A stretch of DNA of 64,000 bases from assembly GCF_012927345.1 (NCBI RefSeq), contig NZ_JABBGJ010000001.1, positions 62,001 to 126,000 on the forward strand, written 5' to 3'. The notes under the pieces were generated by a model that saw only the letters and a list, made by a program, of their open reading frames with translations, did not search any database and had not been told where the DNA came from. Position 1 is the first letter of the stretch, and every line of letters begins with the position of its first letter. Shown one piece after another: positions 1 to 7,813 of the stretch. This stretch comes from Paraburkholderia polaris. GTDB taxonomy: Bacteria > Pseudomonadota > Gammaproteobacteria > Burkholderiales > Burkholderiaceae. The translations under genes and the position numbers were made by a program.

Positions 1-154
1 GGTACGTGCATCGCGGCGAGGGACGGCATATCCAGCCAGCCCCGGTTTGTTGATGAAATATCAAGCGTTGAGTGCGGTTGTCTGAAACGCCCGCGCGTAA
101 CGCTTTGGCGGCAATCCGGCACATCGTCAGACGACCGCACCTTCCAGCCGGAAC

Positions 155-411
155 ACGTTGACGACGTCCTTGTTGCGCAGATCCGCGAGCGTCGGATGCA
201 TGATGACGACCGGCGTCGCCGTCGTGATAATCATGTAGCCATTGCCGGGATAGCGCATTACGGACAGTCGCGCCATCGCCTGTTGCTTCGCCTGATCGAG
301 CGTCAGCTCGTGCCGATCGACAAGCTTCGCGTAGTCGGCCACGATGCCGTACGCGCATTCAACTACGCTTTGTACCGCCGCATTGCGCTCCGACAGCATC
401 GCGGACGAATT
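155..411 (-). pseudogene. Remnant of a methyl-accepting chemotaxis protein (Cache sensor part)
   Basis: The leftward reading frame encodes about 80 residues that look like the periplasmic single-Cache sensor domain at the N-terminus of a chemoreceptor: an MLSERNAAVQSVVE helix, then ARLSVMRYPGNGYMII and VIMHPTLADLRNKDV, which is the usual family order. The homology begins abruptly near 411 and is lost near 155, where it runs into a stop at 127. The N-terminal membrane anchor, HAMP and signalling domains are all missing. The open frame continues upstream to 612, but that part is the shadow of the neighbouring flavoprotein gene. I read this as a both-ends-truncated relic. Nothing recognisable lies in bases 1-126. 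Confidence 0.6.
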
Positions 412-430
412 GGGTAACGCTCGACAGACG

Positions 431-2104
431 TCACCCGCAGCTTGCAAGATATTGGTGAACGGCCTGAATGGCGGCTGCGCCCTCTCCCACGGCAGCCGCC
501 ACTCTCTTGACGGAGCCACTCCGCACGTCACCGGCTGAAAAGATGCCAGGCCGGCTCGTCTCGAGATCATGCGGCGGCCGATCTGCTTTCCACTTGTCGC
601 CGGTATCGGCACCGGTCAGCACAAACCCATCCTTGTCCAGGGCGACGCAATCGCCAAGCCATCGGGTATTGGGCTGGGCTCCAAGAAAAAGGAAAACGTG
701 CCGGATGGACTTGTGTTCGATTTGCCCCTGCCGGTTCCATCGGATCGCCTCAAGTCTCGACTCGCCGCATAATTCGACGATCTGTGTGCTCGTGTGAAGC
801 GTGATGTTGGCCGCCGCGTTGATCCGTCTGATCAAATACGCCGACATGCTTGCACTGAGTCCGTCGCCGCGAACAACGACGTGGACATGGCGCGCGAACC
901 TCGCCATGAATACCGCAGCCTGTCCGGCCGAATTCCCGCCGCCCACTACAATCAGCTCTTGATTGTTGCAGAAGCCGGCCTCCATGAATGTCGCGCTGTA
1001 GTAGATACCGCGACCCTCGAAATGCTCAAGACGGGGAAGGTCCGGCTTCCGATAGCGCGCGCCCGTGGCAATGACGACAGCGCGAGCGTACACGCACTCG
1101 TCTTGATCGAGGCCGAGGTAAAACGATTGGGTGTCCGTGCAGTCGATCGTCAGCGCCTCGATGGGCACGCCGACCTCGGCGCCGAACTTGCGGCATTGAG
1201 ACAGGCCGCGGCCAGCTAACGCTTGCCCCGATATGCCAGTCGGAAAACCAAAGTAATTCTCGATCTTCGAACTGGTGCCAGCCTGCCCGCCCGGCGCCTT
1301 GGCATCCAGAACCGCCACCTTCAGTCCCTCCGATGCGGCATAAACCGCGGCCGCGAGGCCTGCGGGTCCCGCACCCACCACAACGAGGTCGAAGTGCTCG
1401 CCATTGAGCCTGTCCGGACTCAGGCCGATTGCATCTGCGACGGCCCTGTGGCTGGGTTGCGTCAGCACAGCGCCTTGCAACGTGATCACCACCGGAATGT
1501 CGGTTTCCGCTGCACCGTAGCGCGTCAGGAGTTCTATGGCCTCGGCGTGCTCGACGATATCGAAGTAGGCCGAAGGTTGACCGTTGCGGCTCAAGAAGTG
1601 GCGCAGACGTAGCGTAGGCGGCGACGATGTACTGCCAATCACCATCAAACCTACTTGTTGACCCTGGATGAAAGCGACCCGGCGCAAGATATAGGCGCGC
1701 ATGATGGTTTCGCTTAACTCCGCTTCGGCAATCACGAGCGCATGGAGGGATTCCTCATCGATGACGATGACCTCGCAATCCGAAAGGGCGCGTGTCGTGG
1801 CCACCGCAGCCCGGCCGGCGAGCGTGCCAACCTCGCCGGTGAAACTGCCGGGGCCATGCGTGCCCAGGAATCGGGAGCCCTGAACAGACCCTCTGGTCGC
1901 TTCGATCGTTCCGGAAAGAATGGCGAACATCCCCGTATGCCGGTCGCCTTCGGAATAGAGGATGTCGTTGGCTTTCAGCTTGCGCCGCTCGCCGTATCGC
2001 TCCAATATCGCCAGTTGCGTTTCGTCCAGCGTGGGATACACCTGATGGTAGCGGCTGCCGCCTGACGACAGTTCGTTGGGATTGCCTGAAGAGTCGTTGC
2101 TCAT
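431..2104 (-). CDS. Cyclic-nucleotide-binding thioredoxin-reductase-like flavoprotein
   Basis: This is a 557-residue protein. Residues about 25-145 form a CRP-type cyclic-nucleotide-binding domain, about 160-230 look like a thioredoxin/glutaredoxin-like linker, and the rest is an FAD/NAD(P)H pyridine-nucleotide oxidoreductase with an FAD motif GAGPAGL near 244-250 and an NADPH motif VVGGGNSAG near 386. The place where thioredoxin reductase carries its CxxC pair (about 368-379) reads YYSATFMEAGFC, so the redox disulphide is absent. Loss of CxxC is, to my knowledge, usual in this fused family, and its physiological electron acceptor is unclear. ATG at 2104 is chosen because GGAG sits six bases upstream; the open frame extends further but without homology. 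It diverges from the oxygenase gene at 2296. Confidence 0.85.
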   Translation of the reverse strand: MSNDSSGNPNELSSGGSRYHQVYPTLDETQLAILERYGERRKLKANDILYSEGDRHTGMFAILSGTIEATRGSVQGSRFLGTHGPGSFTGEVGTLAGRAAVATTRALSDCEVIVIDEESLHALVIAEAELSETIMRAYILRRVAFIQGQQVGLMVIGSTSSPPTLRLRHFLSRNGQPSAYFDIVEHAEAIELLTRYGAAETDIPVVITLQGAVLTQPSHRAVADAIGLSPDRLNGEHFDLVVVGAGPAGLAAAVYAASEGLKVAVLDAKAPGGQAGTSSKIENYFGFPTGISGQALAGRGLSQCRKFGAEVGVPIEALTIDCTDTQSFYLGLDQDECVYARAVVIATGARYRKPDLPRLEHFEGRGIYYSATFMEAGFCNNQELIVVGGGNSAGQAAVFMARFARHVHVVVRGDGLSASMSAYLIRRINAAANITLHTSTQIVELCGESRLEAIRWNRQGQIEHKSIRHVFLFLGAQPNTRWLGDCVALDKDGFVLTGADTGDKWKADRPPHDLETSRPGIFSAGDVRSGSVKRVAAAVGEGAAAIQAVHQYLASCG

Positions 2105-2295
2105 GGCGAGCTCCATCAAGTCAAGACGCGATCCTTGTCGTAGAACTGCTGCGTCCAGTGTGGATATGTTACCTCTGGTTGCGACCCAAGATCGAGCATC
2201 AACGGTCGGTTTGTCCGACTCGTGTAGACTGCGCCGTTGTCCCAACAGATCGGCTACCTCGACCCGGCTTTTCCTCCTGGGTCCGGCGTGTGTCA

Positions 2296-3102
2296 ATGCC
2301 CGCGTTTGACGCGACCCCACCAACGCTTGATGGTTTTGACCAGCTGGTAGCAGGCCGGTGCGAGTACTCGATCGAGCCGCCAGCGGAAGAACAAATAAAA
2401 AGGGATGCGTTTCTGGAACACCCCCTGATTGAAGCGGAAATCGAATTGCTGGATGATTGCCGGATCGGCGACGCCGCTCCCGACGAGGCAATCGATGTCT
2501 CGACGAATTCCCGATCCGGCGAATTCGACATCGTGACAAGCGCGCTCGCCGTCAATGGCTGGTGTGTCGTGTCGAACTTTTTGTCACAGACCCAGACACA
2601 GGCATTAGCGACCGAATGCATGGCGATGTACGCAGCCCAGTTGCTGACACCGGCCCGTGTGGGGGCCAACCGCGCGGCCACGCTTTTGCGCGGCGATAGT
2701 ACGCGATGGTTCCAACCCGACGCGCTGAGCACGCGGCAGCAGGCGTTCGCCGATCGCATCGAAGCGCTACAGAACGCGCTCAACCGCGAACTGCTTCTAG
2801 GGCTGGTCGATAGCGAATCACACTACGCGGTGTATCGGCCAGGTGCCGGATACGCACGCCACCTCGACTGCCTGCGTAATAATGACAGCCGCGTGATTTC
2901 CGCCGTGTTCTACCTCAACGAAGCGTGGCAGGACGCCGAGGGTGGCGCACTGCGGCTCTACCTTGCCGATCAGGCATATCACGACGTCTTTCCGCGCGCC
3001 GGAACGCTGCTGTTGTTTCTCTCTGCACAGTTTGAACACGAGGTGCTGCCCGCGACGCGCGATCGCATGAGCATCGCGTGCTGGATGAGGCAACGGGTGT
3101 AA
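2296..3102 (+). CDS. 2OG-Fe(II) oxygenase (SM-20/prolyl-4-hydroxylase-like)
   Basis: The C-terminal half has the double-stranded beta-helix fold of 2-oxoglutarate/iron(II) dioxygenases. The iron ligands are visible as H189-L-D191 (in GYARHLDCL) and H248 (in QFEHEVLP), and the 2-oxoglutarate-binding R257-x-S259 follows. The N-terminal 80 residues are acidic and not recognised. Such proteins hydroxylate protein side chains or small molecules; the substrate here is unknown. The length is 268 residues if translation starts at ATG 2296; an earlier in-frame ATG at 2158 would overlap the divergent promoter region. No strong ribosome-binding site is visible, so the start is uncertain. Confidence 0.75.
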   Translation: MPAFDATPPTLDGFDQLVAGRCEYSIEPPAEEQIKRDAFLEHPLIEAEIELLDDCRIGDAAPDEAIDVSTNSRSGEFDIVTSALAVNGWCVVSNFLSQTQTQALATECMAMYAAQLLTPARVGANRAATLLRGDSTRWFQPDALSTRQQAFADRIEALQNALNRELLLGLVDSESHYAVYRPGAGYARHLDCLRNNDSRVISAVFYLNEAWQDAEGGALRLYLADQAYHDVFPRAGTLLLFLSAQFEHEVLPATRDRMSIACWMRQRV

Positions 3103-3245
3103 GCCGAGGCGTCCGCAGCGATGATTTACGTCCATGATCGCGCCTCCTTTCGGGGGCGAATGGCGACCCATGTCCGCTGGAGCATGGGGCGCTCCTTCAG
3201 CGAGTTCATGGCCGATCAGGTTGGCCAGCGTCATGAGCCGTCCCT

Positions 3246-3457
3246 TTACGGAACCCTAAACAGTTTCGCGCACATGAAATCGACGAACACCCTAAGCTTC
3301 GACGACAACTGCCGACTCGATGGCCACAGGATCGAGAACTGTCCTGGGGCGATCCAATGCTCGTCGAGCAAGGTCGTGAGCATGCCCGTCGCGAGCGCGT
3401 CGCGTCCCAGAAAGTCCGGCAGGTACCCAATGCCAAAACCCGCGATGACAGCCTCTC
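3246..3457 (-). pseudogene. C-terminal fragment of a LysR-type regulator
   Basis: About 70 residues match the last part of a LysR effector-binding domain (EAVIAGFGIGYLPDFLG, then ILWPSSRQLSSKLRVFVDF, ending in a stop at 3246). The helix-turn-helix and most of the effector domain are absent. Homology stops near 3457, only about 12 bases before the start of the neighbouring broken MFS gene. The fragment has no start codon of its own in context and is probably not functional. Confidence 0.6.
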
Positions 3458-3469
3458 TGGGGAGCGTCG

Positions 3470-3977
3470 ATGAGCAAAACTTTTTTTTCCGTTTCATTGG
3501 GGCGGCCAGTCGCAATTTTCACCGCCGTTTGTCTCGCTGCGCTCGCGTTGCCGCTCAGTTTCTCGGCTGGTGCGCTGGCAACGCCCGCGATCGGCCGGGA
3601 ACTCGCTGGTGGCCCGGTCGAGTTGAACTGGATCACGAATGCATTCATGTTGACCTTTGGCAGCCTGCTGATGGCGGCGGGGGCACTCGCGGACAGGTTT
3701 GGGCGCAAGCGTTTATTTGCGATTGGTGTAAGCGGATTCACGCTGGTCTCGCTGCTGCTCGGCTTCGCGCCGTCGATCCTGGTTGTCGATCTGCTGCGCG
3801 CTATGCAGGGCGTACACCGACGCGTTCAGTCTTTTGCTCGGGGGTTTGACTGTCGTTACGCTGCTGTGCGCAATTGCGGTGTTCGTGATTCTTGGGCGCA
3901 CTCGCGCCGACGACGATTCGTCTGCGAATCGCGAGAGGCGCGCGCGCGTGATGACGAATGATCGAGAACACGCATGA
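3470..3977 (+). pseudogene. MFS (DHA2-type) transporter with internal deletion and frameshift
   Basis: ATG at 3470, preceded by GGGGAG, opens a good MFS N-terminus: helix 1, then NWITNAFMLTFGSLLMAAG and the loop motif ADRFGRKRLF, as far as LLRAMQG near residue 114. From about 3811-3815 this frame turns into arginine-rich nonsense. The last MFS helix continues in another frame (YTDAFSLLLGGLTVVTLLCAIAVF) to a stop at 3977. About 300 residues of a normal 14-helix carrier are missing, and the joined ends are out of frame. This is an internal deletion in a drug/proton antiporter gene, so no working product is expected. Confidence 0.75.
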
Positions 3978-4348
3978 GTTGTCGTCTGATCAGTCTGCCC
4001 TTTCCGGACACCTGCTGTCGGACATGATGCGCAATTCCTTCTATACGCAGTGGCCAATGGTATATGTTGAATTGGTAGCACCCTGTTGTCCTTCAGGCAA
4101 GGAGACAAGTCACGTCTGACGAAGACAGGGTACGCAAAACATCAGAAGAATTCGGCGTCGCGTTCAGCAGGTTGGCCAAAGGGATGTGCGTTCAACGCAG
4201 GGATGTTGCTTCGGCGATGCCGGCTGTTGTATGGGGGCGCAGGCGACTCCTCGAAACAAACGAGGCCTGATAAAAGCATGAATCCGTTCCGCAGCCGCAG
4301 CGGCCTACCCGTGTGTTGCACTGCGAGAACGCTAAATTGGAGTGAGAC
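3978..4348. other. Intergenic region upstream of kup
   Basis: Roughly 370 bases without a credible gene. It is less GC-rich than its surroundings around 4050-4090 (TATATGTTGAATTGG). It probably contains the kup promoter, but I could not assign -35/-10 boxes with confidence. No tRNA or recognisable riboswitch was found. Confidence 0.4.
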
Positions 4349-6274
4349 ATGGGCTCGTCAGTATCCGCCGTGCCCGATGCGGGCCATTCCAGCGGGCATG
4401 GGCATCACCGGCCGGCGATGCCTGCACTCGCGCTTGCTGCTCTGGGCGTGGTGTATGGCGACATCGGCACCAGCCCGCTGTATACGCTGCAGACAGTGTT
4501 CGATCCAGCCAACGGTCTGTCGCTCAATGCGCTGAATGTGGTCGGCATCGTCTCGCTGATCGTCTGGTCGCTGATCGTCGTCGTCTCGCTCAAGTACGTC
4601 ACGCTGATTCTCCGCGCGAATAATCATGGCGAGGGCGGCATCATGGCACTGCTGGCGCTGGCCGCGTCGTCGGTCGCTGCGCGGCCGCGATTGCGCCAGA
4701 CGCTGCTGGGTGTCGGCATCATGGGCGCGGCGCTCTTCTACGGCGACAGTGTGATTACGCCGGCGATCTCGGTGCTGAGCGCGGTCGAAGGCCTGGAGGT
4801 CGCGGCGCCGTTTCTCAAGACCTGCGTGATTCCGGTGACGCTGGCTGCGCTGGTCACACTGTTCCTGATGCAGAAGCGCGGCACAGCCGGTATCGGCATC
4901 GTGTTCGGACCGGTGATGGTGCTCTGGTTCCTTGTGCTTGCCGTGGTGGGGGTCATCAACGTGATGCGGGCGCCCGCGATTCTGGTTGCGCTCAATCCAC
5001 TCACGGGGCTTGCATTTTGCCTCCATCACCGATTGCTTGCGTTCGTTGCGCTGGGCGCGGTCGTTTTGTCGTTGACGGGCGCGGAAGCGCTGTATGCCGA
5101 CATGGGACATTTCGGCGCGAGGCCGATCCGGCTGACGTGGTTCGGCCTGGTGTTTCCCGCGCTCGCCTTGAACTATCTGGGGCAGGGCGCGTTGCTGCTT
5201 GCCGATCCGGGGGCGCTGCAGAATCCGTTCTACAAGCTGTTCCCCTTATGGGCGCTGTATCCGATGATCGTACTGTCGACGGTCGCGACCGTCATTGCAT
5301 CCCAGGCAGTCATTTCGGGTACGTATTCGATGACCAAGCAGGCGATGCAACTCGGCTTCCTGCCGCGCATGAGTGTCATCTACACGTCGGAAAGGGAAAT
5401 GGGGCAAATCTACGTGCCAGGAATCAACTGGACGTTATTGGCTGCCGTCGTGGCCGCTGTGATCGGCTTCGGGTCATCTGCGGCGCTCGGTGCCGCGTAC
5501 GGCATCGCCGTCACCGGCACGATGCTGATCACGACGATCCTGACGTTCTTCGTGATTCGCTACGCGTGGCATTACAACTGGCTGTTATGCGTGTTTGCGA
5601 CCGTATTCTTCTTCGTGATCGACGCAGCGTTCTTCTCCGCGAACTTGCTGAAGATAGTGCAGGGCGGCTGGTTCCCGCTTCTGATCGGGCTGATTATCTA
5701 CACGATCATGGCGACCTGGGGGCGAGGCTGGGAAATAATGCGTGCCGAAGCGCGCGTCAGGGCCGGGACGATGCCGCTCAAGTCCTATCTGACGACGCTG
5801 CTGGCCCGCTCGCCGATCAGGGTCGGCGGGACGGCGATCTTTTTGTCGCCCGATCCTGATAGCGTGCCGCATTCGTTAATAAACAATCTGATGCACAACG
5901 GCGTGCTGCACAAACGCGTTGTTTTCGTGACAGTGAACAGTGAGGAGATACCCTGGGTTCCTGCGAGTGAGCGTGTGACCGTGCACCCGCTAGATTCGGA
6001 CTGCTATCAGATCACGATCACGTATGGCTTCATGGACGAGGTCGATCTGCCGTGCGCACTCAAAACTTGCGAGGCGTATGGTCTTACCTTCGAGCCCACG
6101 GAGACTTCCTATTTCCTCAGCCGCGCGACCTTGGTGCCCACGCGTGACAGCGGCATGGCGATGTGGCGCGAGCGCCTGTTCTCGGTCATGCTGCACAACG
6201 TCGGTAACGTCGCGGCCTATCTCAAGCTACCAGCCAATCGGGTGATCGAGTTGGGCGCGCGCGTGGAAATCTGA
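4349..6274 (+). CDS. kup: Kup low-affinity potassium transporter
   Basis: This 641-residue inner-membrane protein has the KUP/HAK/KT layout: a short N-terminal tail, twelve hydrophobic helices and a cytoplasmic C-terminal domain of about 170 residues. Helix 1 carries the family signature ALGVVYGDIGTSPLYTLQ (about residues 30-47), followed by VSLKYV and NNHGEGGIMALLAL, all hallmarks of Kup. It imports K+ with protons. GGAG six bases before ATG 4349 supports the start. Upstream is a decayed transporter gene and downstream, after about 215 bases, a flippase, so it is probably transcribed alone. Confidence 0.95.
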   Translation: MGSSVSAVPDAGHSSGHGHHRPAMPALALAALGVVYGDIGTSPLYTLQTVFDPANGLSLNALNVVGIVSLIVWSLIVVVSLKYVTLILRANNHGEGGIMALLALAASSVAARPRLRQTLLGVGIMGAALFYGDSVITPAISVLSAVEGLEVAAPFLKTCVIPVTLAALVTLFLMQKRGTAGIGIVFGPVMVLWFLVLAVVGVINVMRAPAILVALNPLTGLAFCLHHRLLAFVALGAVVLSLTGAEALYADMGHFGARPIRLTWFGLVFPALALNYLGQGALLLADPGALQNPFYKLFPLWALYPMIVLSTVATVIASQAVISGTYSMTKQAMQLGFLPRMSVIYTSEREMGQIYVPGINWTLLAAVVAAVIGFGSSAALGAAYGIAVTGTMLITTILTFFVIRYAWHYNWLLCVFATVFFFVIDAAFFSANLLKIVQGGWFPLLIGLIIYTIMATWGRGWEIMRAEARVRAGTMPLKSYLTTLLARSPIRVGGTAIFLSPDPDSVPHSLINNLMHNGVLHKRVVFVTVNSEEIPWVPASERVTVHPLDSDCYQITITYGFMDEVDLPCALKTCEAYGLTFEPTETSYFLSRATLVPTRDSGMAMWRERLFSVMLHNVGNVAAYLKLPANRVIELGARVEI

Positions 6275-6491
6275 CAACGCCCGGCCGCTGCATGTTGGGA
6301 ATTTTTAATGACTTGCGGTCGTTGCGCCAGAAGGGAGGCCGGCGCGGCACCGCGGGAACCTATCTGCAGCGCGACGTTCAGTGCCGCACAGTTCTTCTTG
6401 AGCCGATGATTCACATTCGATCGACGTCGCATCAGCCCTGATCGCTTAAAAGCAAGCCATCCAGGGAAGTAAGCGACCAGGGAGGGGTGGA

Positions 6492-7769
6492 GTGAGACCG
6501 GTTAGGGGGGCGGCATTCTCAGTGCGAGCGGGCCTCGGGCCGAGTGCTCCCACTTGGGTACTGATGCAGCAGCTTGTTGTGCGCGGTCTCGTCGCGGTGA
6601 AGTTCCTCGCGCTCGGCCGCATTCTCGGGCCGTCTGCGATCGGGAGCGTCAGCATCGCGCTACTCGCGGTCGCGATCGCGGAATCCCTTTCCGACACGGG
6701 TCTCCCGCAGGCGGTCATCCAGGGGGGCAATGCACCGACCCGCTCAGAACTCTCGGCCGTCTGGACAACACTCGCGACACGCGGCGTGCTGGTCGCGCTG
6801 CTGCTGATCGCACTCGCGCCGGTGATGAACAGCCAGTTTCACCTCGGCAATGCCCTCGCGCTGTTACAGCTTGCGGCAGTGCTGCCTCTGATTCGCGGTG
6901 TTGCATCGCCCGCTTACTTTGTGGTTCAGCGCAACCGCGGCTTTCAGCACATCGCGGGGATCGAAATGGCTGCGGCGTTTGTTGATTGCTGCATTGGCCT
7001 CACGTTCGCGTTTGGCGGTGCGGGAGCTTACTCCTTGCTAGTCGGCATGATCGTCGGCGATACGCTGAAAAGCACCCTCACGTGGGCGACGATGACGCCG
7101 CGGCCGCCGCTTCGACCCGCCTGGTCGGGGATCGGCCATTACCTTGGCTTCAGCCGCTGGATCTGGGCGGGGAGCGTCGTGAATCTACTGCTCAACCAGT
7201 TCGACAAGATTGTTGTCGGGAAACTGCTCGGGCCGGCGCAACTGGGCGCGTATCAGATGTCGTCAAAGCTCGCGCAGATGTTGCTGACGGACGCAGCGTT
7301 TGCAATGGGGCAATACCTTTTTCCGACGTTTTCCGCGCAACACCGGCACGACGCGCGCGTGGCGGCGCGGCTTGTCAAACTGTACCTGGTTGTCGTCGCC
7401 GGAGGCCTCACGATGTTCGTCGTGCTGCTGCGGAGCACTGCGGAGCCGCTCTTCGCGTTGATTCTCGGTGCCGCCTGGATGTCGGCGGTCCCGCTCTTCA
7501 AGATTTTCGTCATCAACATGGCGATCGGTGCATTGATCGCGGTGCTCGTCGCCTACTTGCGCGCGGTCGGCGATGCGAAGGCGACGACGCACGCGTCGCT
7601 GATACAGATGGTCATTCTGTTCGCGATCGTGCCGCCCGCGACGCACTACTGGGGCGTGACGGGCATCGCATGGTCGATGACGGTCGGCATGGGCTCGGCA
7701 GCCATGTGGATGCTCTACCGAACCTTGAGGCGGCATGACGATCCGGTCCGCGAAAAGTGGACGCCATAA
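6492..7769 (+). CDS. Wzx-type polysaccharide/oligosaccharide flippase
   Basis: A 425-residue integral membrane protein with 11-12 predicted helices, resembling WzxC-like members of the MOP (MATE-related) superfamily that move lipid-linked sugars across the inner membrane. Early motifs such as LARILGPSAIGSVSIALLAV and SDTGLPQAVIQ are typical, and the second half has LLNQFDKIVVGKLLGP. The start is GTG 6492, preceded by a purine-rich GGAGGGGTGGA. No glycosyltransferases lie nearby, so the exported polymer cannot be named. The gene stands alone and converges with the GGDEF/EAL gene through a hairpin that covers its stop codon. Confidence 0.8.
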   Translation: MRPVRGAAFSVRAGLGPSAPTWVLMQQLVVRGLVAVKFLALGRILGPSAIGSVSIALLAVAIAESLSDTGLPQAVIQGGNAPTRSELSAVWTTLATRGVLVALLLIALAPVMNSQFHLGNALALLQLAAVLPLIRGVASPAYFVVQRNRGFQHIAGIEMAAAFVDCCIGLTFAFGGAGAYSLLVGMIVGDTLKSTLTWATMTPRPPLRPAWSGIGHYLGFSRWIWAGSVVNLLLNQFDKIVVGKLLGPAQLGAYQMSSKLAQMLLTDAAFAMGQYLFPTFSAQHRHDARVAARLVKLYLVVVAGGLTMFVVLLRSTAEPLFALILGAAWMSAVPLFKIFVINMAIGALIAVLVAYLRAVGDAKATTHASLIQMVILFAIVPPATHYWGVTGIAWSMTVGMGSAAMWMLYRTLRRHDDPVREKWTP

Positions 7770-7792
7770 GGTTGATACTCAGCCTTATGGCG
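7762..7792. terminator. Hairpin between convergent genes, overlapping a stop codon
   Basis: A perfect 10-bp inverted repeat CGCCATAAGG / CCTTATGGCG surrounds an 11-base loop. The TAA of the flippase gene lies inside the left arm. It sits between two convergent genes and could end transcription from both sides, though no long T-run follows. Confidence 0.55.
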
Positions 7793-7813
7793 GCCGGAGC
7801 GCGGTGACTCGCG

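Noticed and set aside
3978..4348. Riboswitch controlling kup
   Set aside because: No conserved riboswitch core or convincing terminator/anti-terminator pair was visible.
4358..5110. 250-residue leftward open frame inside kup
   Set aside because: It lies antisense to a strongly supported transporter gene and is rich in Arg, Gln, His and Asp, the typical shadow of a GC-rich gene.
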